From positions 1,066,501 through 1,130,500 of the forward strand of contig CP114488.1 in assembly GCA_027186245.1 (NCBI GenBank): a stretch of DNA of 64,000 bases, given 5' to 3'. Positions within the stretch are counted from its first letter, which is position 1. Every line of letters begins with the position of its first letter. The position numbers and the translations under genes are program-made. The DNA comes from Coriaria nepalensis. Lineage: Eukaryota > Streptophyta > Magnoliopsida > Cucurbitales > Coriariaceae. Of this stretch, positions 1 to 11,061 are shown piece after piece. The notes beneath the pieces were generated by a model that was given only the letters and a program-made list of their open reading frames with translations, ran no database searches and was not told where the DNA came from.

Positions 1-1260
1 TTGGAGAAACAAGTCTTGCAACTTTCTGATAGGTTAAAGAGGAAGGAAGAAGACTGCTCTAGTCTTCAACAAAAGGTTTTCTTTTTGTTAGAAGTATTAT
101 CAGACTGTTCTTTTGCTTCTTCTTTTTTTTTTTTTTTTAAATTCATAACCAGAATGTTGTTATCACTTGTAGGTGAAAGAGCTAGAGATCATAGTGATAG
201 AACAGAGGGAATCAGAATCTATGTTCTTCGAACAAAAGGTTGTTAGTTTTCTCCACTTGAGATGACTTTGTTTCAAGTTACTGTGATTAAAAGGCAAGAA
301 AAAAAAAATTCACTTATGGCAAACTTCGACTTCTTGCTTTATTTAGGTTAGAGATCTTGAAAAGCGATTGGAAGAGCAACAACAAGAGTTTGACCATTAT
401 TCTGCAATCCTTCAAAATAAGGTTATAATCTAAGTCTATTTCATCATGTGTTTCTTAAAGAAGTTGAGAAGATTTTCTCTCACTTTTTTTCCCTCCCCTC
501 TTCAGGTTGAGGACCTTCAGAGAAAATTGAGAGAGCAAGAACAAAACTCGGAATCCACTTTACTTCATCAAAAGGTCTTGTTCTTTGTCTCCCTTATTAA
601 GAAAATAAATAAATAAATGAAAATGTAATGAGCCCTTCTTGTTATGCAAATTTACAATATTTTCTTTCTTTTTTTTTTTTTTTTACATTTTTGTTATTTC
701 CAACCTCATAAGAGATGGGATGATATCAATTTGCTTTAAGCTTTGAATTTGACATATAATGACAGATTATGGAGCTCGAAGAAAAGTTAAAGGAGAAAGA
801 AGCACAACAATTACAAGCGGCGACTCATGATATTGGTGATGCAATAAGGGCAGCTACTCCTACTATTATCAGAAAAACTGTTAACCGAGACGACTTATTG
901 ATTGAAAGTGAGGCACGTATATTAAGGATCTCAAATTCGGTTGATCGCCCCCTAATGGCTTCCGATCAAGGCTCGAATTTGCTTAAGCGGAGCGATTCTT
1001 CTTCTATTCATGAGACCAGAAGGAAAAGGCAGTCAAGAGGTGGTGGTGAAACAGAGAACATTAGTAACATTCTTCCGATTTCATTAAATGAGATTAAATT
1101 GCGGAAATCGGATCCTCCTAGAGTTTCAAGACTGATAAGAACTGTAAAACCGATTAACAGTGGAGCAGCAGCAGTGCCATTAACAAATAATAAGAGGACG
1201 AGTAGAGATCAGGCTCAGTTGATTGTGGAGAGGGAGAAGAAGAAGATCTGGTCAAGATAA
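1..1260 (+). CDS. kinesin-like protein, C-terminal tail (5' end outside window)
   Basis: This is the 3' part of a gene entering from the left edge. Five exons can be read: up to 75, 173-238, 347-421, 506-574 and 766-1260, all joined in phase 0 at GT-AG sites. The first four encode short coiled-coil modules that start with V-K/R/E-x-L and end in Q-K or N-K; the last encodes IMELEEKLKEKEAQQLQ, then a basic, low-complexity tail ending KKKIWSR. No motor domain is in view, so the kinesin call rests on the resemblance of coiled coil plus tail to plant C-terminal regions of KIN-14-type kinesins, and the subfamily is uncertain. A truncated copy of the last exon lies in the downstream duplication. It could instead be another coiled-coil cytoskeletal protein. 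Confidence 0.6.
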
Positions 1261-3152
1261 GTTGTATTGTATACATGTTTTAGCATTCTACTCCATGTAT
1301 TGTTCTCTTCATTAATGAAATTCGATTCATAATTCAATCTAAAACTTTTTTGTTTTGACCATATGGTTTGCTATCGCAGTTTCCTTGCTACTAGTTTCTT
1401 TGTGGTGGGGTGATTCTGGGTCACATTTTTCAGCTATACTTCTACATAAGCCAAACATGTAAATCATTGTGTTCTTGACAATGATTTTTATACAAGAATC
1501 ATTTATCGTGGCTTGAAACTTGAAAACATTCTACTACAGAAGGATTGCCATGATGTAGTATTAACAGGTTTCGATTTGTCATTTTTTACATCCTGTAAAT
1601 CACGGGTATATCTAATATAATATCTGAAAGCATTTAAAAGCAGATATTGCCAAAGAATATAATAATACTACCATCATGATCAATCGTAGAATGCAGAATG
1701 TAGTGTTCTTTGCACGTTGTCTGCAACTATTCTCAACCTTTCTAGACTAATATCTCCTATTGGATTCCCACTAAGTTTCACCATTCTAGACACCTTCTAC
1801 TAACATTTTTTTACAAGTATTACCATTATTATTTTATATATCAAATCATTCATCACCTTCTATTATGATTTAATGATATTAATTATTGATTTTACTTTTT
1901 CCTACATAAATTGTTTAATTGAAACATTTAATGAATTGGAATGGGTTAATTTCGATTTTTTCTTAAATAAATAACCTATTTAAATTAAACTCATACGAAG
2001 AAAGACACCTATGATTATACATGACACATAAATTTAGCGACATGAAGAAAAGTTACTACTCTAACACAACTGTCATTAGGCTAATGCGTTGATTAGTGAA
2101 AACTCAATTCCAATTTGGCCATTTGTGTAGTAAAGATTTCTACCAGATCGAATATGTCCTAATTGACTTGATTTGATTAGATATAAGAAAACATTATACA
2201 TACAGAAAAAAGGAAATCAAGTTTCACTACCGAAATGTATATACTCTTTATCTTTTGCAAACAGATGGAGATAAAGAGAAATCTAGAGAAAATCGAGAGG
2301 GTTTGACAAAAAGCTGTGCGTTATGAACAAGTTTAATCACATATTCTTAGCTAATCTTATTATCTTTAAGCATACTAATCTTAATTTATTACTAACCCAT
2401 CCAATTAGTGTTTGTAACTTCATCAACTAGTGCTAAAATGTGGGGTGGGAAGGGGGGACCTTTCCCTTTTCAACCTCATTGCTCCTCAAAATTAATGTTA
2501 TCAAGTTATTAGAATATGTTCCATACATTGAACTTTGCCACCTTATGATTAAGCCACGCCTAACTCTTTTTTTTTTTTTTTTCAACTATTATTTTTTTAA
2601 ATAATAAATAATTTGACGGGACTCTCGAGAGTATATCATATGTCTAAAATATAAATTTTGGAAACTTCAAATATGAGTACTCCACTCATTAGTAATTAAT
2701 TAAAAGCTTATTCTAAAATCTTACTTGATAAGATGGTATTCCTAGGTTCGGTTCGATTTCCTATTAGGTACGGTACCCAATAGAAATCATGACATTGTGA
2801 AATTGATTGCAATGTCATTCAAATAGACGTTATATAGAGGTTAAAGATTTCGGGTTTAAAAGTATATTTGGTTTGATTTCTTAAGTAAAATGAGAATGAG
2901 AATATAGAAATATGGAAATGGACTGAAAAGTCTGATTTTATTGTGTTCGTATGAGAAATAAGTAAGAAATATTGATTTTAATTCTATTGAAAAATGGTTG
3001 ACTTGTAATTAAGAGAGAGAAACACAAGCTGTATGTCTCTGCTTGTTCTTCACAAAATGATCAAAGGAGGAAGGTTCTCATTTCTCTAGAATGCATGTGG
3101 TGGGTAATTAAAGAGAATTAAAATTAATTAATCCTCTAATCACGTACAATCA
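1261..3152. other. intergenic part of duplication unit 1
   Basis: There is no convincing coding region. The first 170 bases are the kinesin 3' UTR and flank, which recur in diverged form near 6350-6540. Bases about 2130-2560 recur almost unchanged at 8208-8640, so this stretch belongs to the tandem segmental duplication. It is AT-rich, with a T run near 2568-2582. Confidence 0.6.
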
Positions 3153-3322
3153 AACATTAAACAATATTACCCAAAAGATCGCTAGTGGAGTTCCCAGATT
3201 TGGTTAAACTTACGGATAATCCCATAATATGCTTCTTAGTGAACGTAGTCAGGAACTAGTGACCTTTCTTCCTCTTATAACGTACGAAAGCTAACCCTAG
3301 CTTGTTTAGTTCCCTATAAATA
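3153..3322 (+). promoter_or_regulatory. promoter of MIR171 copy A
   Basis: A conserved block (CATTAAACAATATTA, then GATCGCTAGTGGAGTT) begins 295 nt before the mature miRNA. A telo-box-like TAACCCTAG lies at 3292-3300 and a TATA box CTATAAATA at 3314-3322, 49 nt before the hairpin foot. The same order of elements precedes all four hairpins, which supports separate RNA polymerase II promoters rather than one polycistronic transcript. Confidence 0.7.
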
Positions 3323-3370
3323 GAGTCATAGAGCCGACGAAATTAAGTAAGCAAATAATTTATTCCTAGG

Positions 3371-3479
3371 GAAGCAGACAAGGCGTGATATTGGACTGGC
3401 TCATCTTCATCATTTGATCATGACAAATCGATCGAATGCTTTCGAGACGAGCCGGACCAATATCACTCTTGTATGCTTC
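3371..3479 (+). ncRNA. MIR171: MIR171 precursor hairpin, copy A (miR171h type)
   Basis: The foot GAAGCA..ACAAG (from 3371) pairs with CTTGTATGCTTC (to 3479). The likely mature strand is the 3' arm 3448-3468 (CGAGCCGGACC...ATATCACTC). Its partner is the 5' arm 3385-3405 (GTGATATTGGACTGGCTCAT...). The duplex leaves 2-nt 3' overhangs at both ends, as Dicer-like cleavage requires. An A-A mismatch lies at 3395, G-U wobbles and an A-C mismatch nearby. The core GAGCCG...CCAATATCAC is that of miR171, which directs cleavage of GRAS transcription factor mRNAs; the CGAGCC start and CACTC end match the miR171h branch, known in Medicago to target NSP2. Targets here are inferred. Confidence 0.9.
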
Positions 3480-3650
3480 TTTTTTCATAGAGCTGCATGA
3501 CAAGATGGGTAATTAGCTATTGTGTTTCTTTATAACTTGCTAGCTAGCCATGTCAAACCTTTTTTGATAATTCTTTTTGTGTATAAGTATCTTGTTTTGT
3601 TATATTACAGCTTGCTTCTAGATGTATAATTTGGTTTATGTTTTTTGACC

Positions 3651-3767
3651 ATGAATGATCGGAACATACGGTTGCGAGATCATGAAATTTCTAACGAACA
3701 TGGTCGAGAAAGGATTATTAATGAAGACAAAGATCAACTTTCTATCCATAAAGTGAAGACAAAATAA
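3651..3767 (+). CDS. 38-aa small ORF downstream of MIR171 A
   Basis: An ATG ORF starts 172 nt after the hairpin and encodes a very polar peptide (start MNDRNIRLRDHEISNEHGRE, end HKVKTK). The counterpart after hairpin C encodes 39 aa, with five amino-acid changes or an in-frame 3-nt indel and no frameshift or stop. The flanking DNA carries indels that are not multiples of three. I do not recognise the protein. It could be an exon remnant, a small peptide encoded on the primary miRNA transcript, or a chance ORF kept open by the youth of the duplication. Confidence 0.3.
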   Translation: MNDRNIRLRDHEISNEHGRERIINEDKDQLSIHKVKTK

Positions 3768-4903
3768 GTTGTTCTTCAGTTGTACCAGACATTTTACGAA
3801 CTTGATGTAAGAAAGGAATTGAAGTTCAACATTATAAGGAATTTTTTCTTGAAGCAAAATCGGGAATTCTCTCATTTTCAATGACAATATGTCGCCGCCG
3901 ATCTTGATTTCATTAGGGTGAAATATCCTTATTTGTTCCTACATATTCCCTTCTATTTAATACCATTAAAATACTTGAAATTTATAAAAAAAAAAAAAAA
4001 AAAAAGTTATATATGATTCAAATATGTGCAAGTAATCAAAATGATATAAGTCTTAAGTAATTTTTATTTAGAGTGATATAGGATAATATCAATTCAAAAC
4101 TGGACAAAGGACAATTACATTAACTACGTAAAATTCATAGTTATTTTAAGTTAACTTGTTAGGATTAAGAATTAAAACAAATCACAATTAGGAGTAATAA
4201 TCAATTAGACCAATCAAAATTGCAGTAAAAATGATATTTCATAATTAATAGAGCATTCAAATGAACTCATAACAATGATTTACAAATTGAAATTATGATG
4301 TTTGGGTTGAGGAAAGAATTATGGGAGAGACGGAGATGAGTAAGCTACCATCTTAGAATCTTAATTCTTTGCCCTTAGTTTGGAATTGAGAAGGAAAAAA
4401 CATGTCTTTATCTAATTCCGTGAATTGAACTTACGTTTCCAACTCGAAAACCCGTAAACAGTGCATTTGGAATTGAATCATGAATTCTAAGTCTGATTTC
4501 AACATCCAAACATACTTAGTCACTCATCACTCTAAAACACCGTAAATGGTAAATTTAGAATTGATTCAAACAATAGAACTAGTCGCTCATCAACTCTGCC
4601 ACGGGCAATCATCCGGCCACCCTCAGATGGATCAAACTTGATATTCATCCACACAAACATACAAAGTTCTAGACATGTAAATCAAATCAATTTATTTCAT
4701 ATCTCTTCCGCCGCCGCCGCATCACCGTGCATGCATGTAATGGAATAAAACAAGTACGGTACTTGACCTGCTACCAACGAAGAAACAACAAGTGGGTGAT
4801 GCTGTAATTCGTTTCACGCACGAAATGATCATCAAAAATAATGTTCAGGTTCTCTAGACATAGTACTATTTGTTAAAGCGAATTAATCCCCCATTATCAT
4901 TCG
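3768..4903. other. spacer between MIR171 A and MIR171 B
   Basis: No gene is supported. Bases 3770-3960 are conserved in unit 2 (10140-10330), including GATCTTGATTTCATTAG. A run of about 20 A lies at 3988-4006. Bases 4590-4740, with a CCGCCGCCGCCGCATCA stretch, recur at 10790-10950. Confidence 0.5.
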
Positions 4904-5086
4904 ACATTAAACAATATTAACCCAAAGATCGCTAGTGGGTTTCCTAGATATGCTCAAAGTACGTATATTTTGATCATGTCCCTAGTTAACTAATGACCTT
5001 CCTTTGCTTTGGTTAGCTACGCAAGCTTCGGTCAACAGTTAGGGAAACCAATCACAAACCCTAGTTCACTTTTGGCGCTATAAAAG
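4904..5086 (+). promoter_or_regulatory. promoter of MIR171 copy B
   Basis: The conserved block CATTAAACAATATTA + GATCGCTAGTGG starts 334 nt before the mature strand. A perfect telo-box AAACCCTAG is at 5056-5064 and a TATA box CTATAAAAG at 5078-5086, 63 nt before the hairpin. The layout matches copy D closely and copies A and C more loosely. Confidence 0.7.
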
Positions 5087-5148
5087 GATAGGACGCCCTT
5101 AGATATTACAGCATAGAAGAAACCAGCTAGCTTGTGATCAGTTCTAGG

Positions 5149-5270
5149 GAAGTAGACAGGGCGTGATATTGGTCTGGTTCATCTTCTTCACTTGATCTGC
5201 TGTGAATTAATTGACATGTTCATTGCTTGTGAGACGTCGAGCCGGACCAATATCACTCTTGTATGCTTAC
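5149..5270 (+). ncRNA. MIR171: MIR171 precursor hairpin, copy B (miR171h type)
   Basis: The mature 3' arm, 5238-5258, is identical in all 21 bases to the other three copies. The 5' arm is 5163-5183 (GTGATATTGGTCTGGTTCAT...), so position 11 is T instead of the A of copies A and C, which repairs the A-A mismatch, and GGTTC replaces GGCTC (a G-U pair). The duplex has 2-nt 3' overhangs. The loop (CTTGATCTGCTGTGAATTAA...) matches copy D, not A or C, so B and D form one ancestral type. Confidence 0.9.
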
Positions 5271-5548
5271 TTCTTTTTCATGCATGGCTTTTGCTCCCCC
5301 ATTGATCATCTGATCATCATCAAGGTAATTATCATTCCTTAAGTTGCTACACTACATAAGTAGGTCGTGTTACATATAGAGGTTTAGCTCTAGGTATGGA
5401 TTTTAGTAGGCTTTCCATGGCCAACTAGGGGAGCTAAAGCTCTCGCAAACCAGGTTACTGATTGCACTAAGTAGTAGAAGGTCCACATAAGAGATGAGAT
5501 GATAGGATATGAGTTTGCTTAAGCTTTGAATTTAACATATAATGGCAG

Positions 5549-5815
5549 ATTGTGGAGCTCGAAGAAACGTTAAAGGAGAAAGATGCACAACCATTACAGA
5601 CGGCGACTCATGATTTTAGTGATGTAATAAGGGCAGCTGCTCCTACACTTATCGGAAAAACCTTTAACCGAGATGACTTAATGATTGAAAGCGAGGCTCA
5701 TATTTTAAGGACTTCAAATTCGGTTAACCGACCCCTAATGACTACCGATCAAGGCTCTAAATTGCTTAAGCAGAGCGATTCTTCTTCTATTCGTGAGACC
5801 AGAAGGAAAAGGTAA
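5549..5815 (+). pseudogene. duplicated kinesin last exon, truncated
   Basis: This copy of the kinesin terminal exon begins after a preserved acceptor (GGCAG|ATTGTGGAGCTC). It reads IVELEETLKEKDAQ and onward, about 88 aa in frame, then meets TAA exactly where the parent reads CAG (RRKR-Q). The remaining 75 or so codons of the parent exon are absent. No motor or upstream coiled-coil exons precede it, so it is a hitch-hiking fragment of the MIR171 segmental duplication and not a working gene. Confidence 0.85.
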
Positions 5816-6865
5816 TCACCTTTCATGGCGTTGGACTGTCTTCATCAGGTTTTGAGGTTTTACTTGAGTGTTCACGCGGCTACTCAGGCCGCAAATCGTA
5901 TATGGGACTACTTAGATCGTGTAACATGTTAAACTCGTTGAGTTCTGTGTAACTATTAGAACTGCTATGAACTATATGTTATTAGAACTGCTAAAACAAA
6001 ATGGTCTTAAGTGAGGCAAATTAGGGTTATTGTTCTTCGTTATCTGCTTGCCATTGTTATGTCTCCCTCAAGTAATCATTGTTACTTTATAAGAGTCGGT
6101 GAAAGGATGAAGATGGGGAAAATCGTCGAAGAATATGAATAAAGCGCAACGCTCTTTATGGAGTTAATTTTTGTTATTTAGTTAATTTAGTATGAGGTTA
6201 AAATATATTATAAATTTAATTATGTAAATTGATTTTTTTTAAATTTATTTAATTAACTAAATGCATAAATCTTAAGAAAACGAAATTGAAATCATTCTAG
6301 TTCCCCTCGTATTCCATTTGTATTCTATTCCTTCCGAATAATAGCTACCTACATGTTTTAGTATTCAACGAGCTATTCTTCATGTATTGTTATCTCTTCA
6401 TGAATGATACTTAATTGGAAGGATGCAATTTTATGGGTTGATTGGGTATCGTGATTTCTATGCTACTAGTTTGATGACTAATTCAATTTCCATTGTCCTA
6501 GTTCTTTGTGGTGGGGTAATTCTGGGTCCCAATGTGTTGTCCAAAAAAGGTTGCATATTTCATATTCCTTTTATTACAATATCCCAACACTTTAACATTC
6601 GGTCTGTACCTAGACGTTATCGTGGTCACGTAGGATTGAGATTGAATAGGTATATCATAGATTCACCCAAAAAGATTTACTTTTAAATTTTTATGTAAAC
6701 ACTAATTATTTTTTCTTGAATTTAACTTAATCTAAAGTCCAAAGTCCAAAACCTCCGTAACATGGAGAAGTAAAAGAACATAAAAAATTGAATATAACTT
6801 AATCTAAAGTATTCTAGATTGAGTTCGTCGTCAAAGATTTTTAGTCTAATAGGTCTAGATTTTTA
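5816..6865. other. insertion and kinesin 3' flank copy in unit 2
   Basis: Bases about 5816-6290 have no counterpart in unit 1 and no recognisable gene. From about 6290 the sequence again resembles the kinesin 3' flank (ACATGTTTTAGTATTC; GTGGTGGGGTAATTCTGGGT against 1400-1420). An 87-codon ORF at 6423-6686 lies in this flank and looks like chance. Confidence 0.5.
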
Positions 6866-7295
6866 TGGTATCAGAGTTCTAATGATGAGCTTTTCTTTTT
6901 GTAGTTGCACCAGGTACCAATATGTCTCTAGCCGTTGTAGAAACTTTTGCTCCTATGCATCTTGCCGCTGCTCCTCCCAACACGCCGCTTCCTTGGCTGC
7001 TCCAACAGCCCCTCTCGTTGCGCCTGCAGCAATACTTGCTGCCATCATGGCTGTTCAAGCAGCCACTCCATCAAGTCCAATTAGACTGCCTCTTATCGCC
7101 ATCAACGTACACCAACAGCTTCCTTTGCAGTTGACGTTGATTAATTTTCCCTCATGGCGTGGTCAAGTTGAGGCTCTCTTCATCGAGTATGATCTTCTCG
7201 GTTATCTCAATGGTTCGATTATTGCCCCACCACGTGGTTTTGTCTCTGCTTATTGCCCCCCAACTTTTGCCTCCAATTTTTGTTTAAGTCTATAA
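6866..7295 (+). mobile_element. Ty1/copia retrotransposon fragment (PBS and gag start)
   Basis: TGGTATCAGAG at 6866-6876 matches the standard primer-binding site complementary to initiator methionine tRNA. Shortly after comes a gag-like N-terminus, with the motif LPLQLTLINFPSWRGQVEAL followed by a YDLLGYLNG stretch typical of plant copia gag N-termini. Upstream is low-complexity Ala-rich coding sequence. The element stops near 7300 without protease, integrase or RT, and no LTR is recognised before the PBS. It is absent from unit 1, so it probably arrived after the duplication. Confidence 0.7.
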
Positions 7296-9525
7296 TAAGT
7301 TGATAGATTAATTATATATAGTTGTAATAGTTTATGCAAAAAAAAAAAAATTTGATAATTTAATTGTAAAAGATGCTAATTTTAGCTTTTAATTATAGTA
7401 AGAGGTTTTAAGTTCAAATTAATCTCTTGCCCTTTTTATTTGTCTAATTCCTGTATTATTCCCAAAATTTATTTAAATTAATAGGATAAATACTTGTAAA
7501 ATTATCAAAAATTAATTTTTAATCATTCTAAAATTATAAATTATAAATCTAACACATGATACATTTTTGTATAAATATTTATATGTCACGCTGAATTTTA
7601 TTACAACCGTAAATGTCAATTTTATATATCAAATCGTTCATCATATAAGATTAATTTTAAGTGTTAATATTTCTATATGCTTAGATTTTATAAAAATTTT
7701 AAGAGGTAATTTTTTATTTATAAAAAAATCTTTCAAATTAAGTAACATACAAAAGTTTTGTCCGATTAAAAGAATTTATCTTTACGATCGATCATATACG
7801 TATATATAGGCTCAAATTGGAAGGTACTAATTTGTTTTTTTTTTTATTTTTTTGTTTTTTTTTTGTTTTTTGAGAATACTAATATAGAAAGAGTAAAGAG
7901 TTTCATATAATTTATTAGATTAAAACGATATTAATTTTTTTTTCTTTCTAATTAAAGAATTTAATGAATTTGAATGGTCGATTTTGGTTTTCCCTAAATG
8001 AATAAGTAGTAAATTCATATTAAGAATGGCATATATGGAAAAAAGCTAGCTTGACATGTGGTGTGAAGCTAGTGGGTTGATTAGTGAAAACTTATTCCCA
8101 AATACATATACTTTGCTACAGTCATTAGGCTAATGCGCTGATTAAGTGAAATCTCAATTCCAATTTGGGTAGTAACTTCCATACATTAAACCTAATAATA
8201 GCACTAAAAGATTTCTACCAGATCGAATATGTCCTAATTGACTTGATTTGATTAGATATAAGAAAACATTATACATACAGAAAAAAGGAAATCAAGTTTC
8301 ACTACCGAAATGTATATACTCTTATCTTTGCAAACAGATGGAGATAAAGAGAAATCTAGAGAAAATCGAGAGGGTTTGACAAAAAGCTGTGCGTTATGAA
8401 CAAGTTTAATCACATATTCTTAGCTAATCTTATCATCTTAAGCATACTAATCTTAATTTATTACTAACCCATCCAATTATTGTTTGTAACTTCATCAACT
8501 AGTGCAAAAATGTGGGGTGGAGGGGGACCTTTAGCTTTTTCAACCTCATTGCTCCTCAAAATTAATGTTATCAAGTTATTAGAATATGTTCCATACATTG
8601 AACTTTGTCACCTTATAATTAAGCTACGCCAACTTTTTTTTTTCTTTTCTAATTATACAATTTTTAACTTTGTAACTAGTCTTTGGTACGTTGTTTAAGA
8701 TTTTTTTTCAAGAACTAAACTAATTTGTGCATCTTAGTTTTGTTTTGAAGGCAACATATGAGTCTTAATCCCCTCCCTAAGTTGTACTCTCTTTCGACCC
8801 TGCCAAAATTCCCAATTTAGTGGGAGTTAACGATTTAAATTTGAGATGATGCGTTAAAAATAGTCGGGATAGCTCAATTGGTAGGCTAAAAAACTAAAAA
8901 ACCTTGTGTGCCAGTATAAATCTAGTTCTTAGCACTCAAAAATATGTTAAGAAAAGTTTTAATCATATTCTACAATGTGAGTTATATAATGTTAGCTTTG
9001 GGTATAGGCTCTTATCAAGCCATTTTATTTCATATAATTATTGATACTTATTTAAAAGTATTGTTATTTTATGATTCGGGTCAATATGATATATATATAT
9101 ATATAATATATTAAATCTTATCATTATAATAAACCTAAATTTTAGACATCATTTCATACACTATTTATTGTAAAAAAATTAACGCTGTGATTTTTGACGG
9201 AATTTAATGTATCATATGGTGGAACGGCGTACATCCATATTTTTTTTTCTTCTTCAATTTAGCTTTTATTGACCACTTAGAGGTAGAGGGTCTGGTCAGT
9301 CTATTAATTTTTAGGTATTGGATGAAAGACAAATGGTTGACATGTAATTACGAGAGAGAAACACAGGATCGTTACCAACGAGGAAACAACAACTCAACAA
9401 ACGTACGCGATGCGGCTTGTTCTTCACAAAATGATCAAAAGCAGAAGGTTCTTACTTCTCAAGAATACGTGTGGTGGGTAATTAAAGAGATTTAAGATTA
9501 ATTAATCCTCTATCACGTACGATCA
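7296..9525. other. spacer before MIR171 C
   Basis: There is no supported gene. Bases 7296-8050 are unique AT-rich DNA with several T runs; 8208-8640 duplicate 2130-2560; 9340-9525 duplicate the region before promoter A. A short (AT)n lies near 9090-9105. Confidence 0.5.
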
Positions 9526-9700
9526 AACATTAAACAATATTAATTACACAACGATCGCTAGTGGAGTTCTCAGATTTGGTTAAACTACGTATAATCCCAT
9601 AATATGCTTGTTAGTGTACGTAGTCAGCAGTGACCTTCTTTCCTCTAGTAACGTATGAGCGCTAACCCTAGCTTGGTTAGTTCTTCTTCCCCTATAAATA
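9526..9700 (+). promoter_or_regulatory. promoter of MIR171 copy C
   Basis: The block AAACATTAAACAATATTA + ACGATCGCTAGTGGAGTT starts 293 nt before the mature strand. TAACCCTAG lies near 9663-9671 and the TATA box CTATAAATA at 9692-9700, 45 nt before the hairpin. The arrangement is nearly identical to copy A. Confidence 0.7.
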
Positions 9701-9744
9701 GTCATAGAGCAGAAGAAACTATAAGCAAATCATTCATTCCTAGG

Positions 9745-9850
9745 GAAGTAGACAAGGCGTGATATTGGACTGGCTCATCTTCATCATTCCACGATTAATC
9801 GATTGAATCCTTGCGAGACGAGCCGGACCAATATCACTCCTGTATGCTTC
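9745..9850 (+). ncRNA. MIR171: MIR171 precursor hairpin, copy C (miR171h type)
   Basis: The mature 3' arm is 9819-9839 and the 5' arm 9759-9779, with the same sequences as copy A. The foot GAAGTAGACAAGG pairs with TGTATGCTTC. Against copy A the loop has lost a few bases and carries substitutions (CATTCCACGATTAATCGATT), while both duplex arms are unchanged. That is the pattern expected when Dicer products are under selection. Confidence 0.9.
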
Positions 9851-10019
9851 TTTTTCTATAGCTTCATGACAAGATAAGGGTAAGTAGCTAGCTATTGTTT
9901 TTCATTATAAATTGCAAGCTATGTCAAAGCTTTTTTTGATTAATTCTTTTGTGTATATATAAGTATCTTGTTTTGTTATATTACCTTGCTTCTGCATAAT
10001 TTGGTTATGTTTTTTTACC

Positions 10020-10139
10020 ATGAATGATCGGAACGTACGGTTGCGAGATCATGAAATTTCTAACGAACATGGTCGAGAAAGGATTTTAATAAATGAAGAC
10101 ACAGAACAGCTTTCTATCCATAAAGTGAAGACAAATTAA
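10020..10139 (+). CDS. 39-aa small ORF downstream of MIR171 C
   Basis: This is the unit 2 partner of the ORF after hairpin A, starting 170 nt after hairpin C. It begins MNDRNVRLRDHEISNEHGRE and ends HKVKTN. It differs by I-to-V, an extra codon after RI, K-to-T, D-to-E, one silent change and a final K-to-N. Function is unknown; the evidence is only frame conservation between two paralogous copies. Confidence 0.3.
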   Translation: MNDRNVRLRDHEISNEHGRERILINEDTEQLSIHKVKTN

Positions 10140-11061
10140 GAAGTTGCATTTTATGAACTTGATGTAGGAAGATGAATTGAAGTTCAAAATAATAAGTTCA
10201 AAGAACTTTTTCGCAAAGCGGAACCGGGAACTCCCTCTTTTTCAACGACAATCCGATCTTGATTTCATTAGAGTGGAATATCCTTATATATTCCTACACA
10301 TTTCTTTCTATCTGATATTACCAATATGCTTGAAATTTATAAAAGAGAAGTTATGGTTCAAATATGCAAGCAATCAAAATGACATAAGTCTAAGTAATTT
10401 TCATTTTGAGTGAGAGAAGTGTGACAAAAAAGCATATTCATTCAGAAATTGACAAATGACAATTACGTTAACTATATAAAATTTATAGTTTTTACTTTAT
10501 GTTAGAATTTTACCATTTAGAATCATGAATTCAAATTCATACCTCCAATACTAATTAGTCTAAATTTCAACATCCAAACCCACTTAGTCACTCATCAATC
10601 TAAAACATCCTAAATGGTAAATTTAGAATTCATTCATGAATTCTAATTCAAACCTAGCTCCAATTCTAAGTCCAATTCTAACATCCAAATAGTAATCACT
10701 CATCATCTCTAAAACGCTCTAAAACACCATGGATTCTTCTAATTTAGACCTCCAATTCTAAGTCTAATTCCAACATTCAAACAATAGTACTAGTCACTCA
10801 TCAACTCTGCCACCGTCAATCATCTGGCCACCCTCAGATGGATCGAACTTTCACACACATGTACACAGTTCTAATGCGCATGTAAACCAAATCTAAGTTC
10901 TATCATATCTCTTCCGCCGCCGCATCACAGTGCATGCATGTAATGGAATAAAACAAGTATGGTTGACCTGCTACCAACAAGGAAACAACAAGTGGGTTGT
11001 GATTCCTTTCTCATGGCATAGTACTATTTGTTAAAGCGAATTAATCCTCCATTATCATTCG
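10140..11061. other. spacer between MIR171 C and MIR171 D
   Basis: No gene is supported. The stretch duplicates the spacer of unit 1 with indels. Bases 10520-10800 contain several degenerate copies of TCTAATTCCAACATCCAAAC and CACTCATCA.CTCTAAAACA, also present near 4490-4590. Confidence 0.5.

Larger units (their letters stand above)
700..5480 (+). repeat. segmental duplication unit 1 (kinesin tail + MIR171 A + MIR171 B)
   Basis: The order kinesin last exon, A-type hairpin, B-type hairpin occurs twice in direct orientation. Unit 1 starts near 705, inside the intron before the last kinesin exon (AACCTCATAAGAGATGGGAT), and ends near 5480, where the same intron sequence restarts (CCACATAAGAGATGAGAT). 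Matching landmarks are 2130-2560 with 8208-8640, 3153-3960 with 9526-10330, 4590-4740 with 10790-10950, and 5321-5390 with 11452-11515. The near identity of some blocks and the indels in others show one duplication event followed by independent insertions. Confidence 0.85.

Noticed and set aside
3636..3887. 83-codon minus-strand ORF after MIR171 A
   Set aside because: It overlaps the conserved plus-strand small ORF, and the unit 2 copy does not keep this minus frame open.
7567..7809. 80-codon ORF in AT-rich spacer
   Set aside because: Composition-driven, and has no copy in unit 1.
8864..8935. tRNA-like A box (GATAGCTCAATTGGTAG)
   Set aside because: No B box, no T-arm or acceptor pairing follows. 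At most a worn SINE or tRNA remnant.
10177..10413. 78-codon ORF after MIR171 C
   Set aside because: The counterpart in unit 1 is interrupted, and the hydrophobic AT-rich composition looks like chance.
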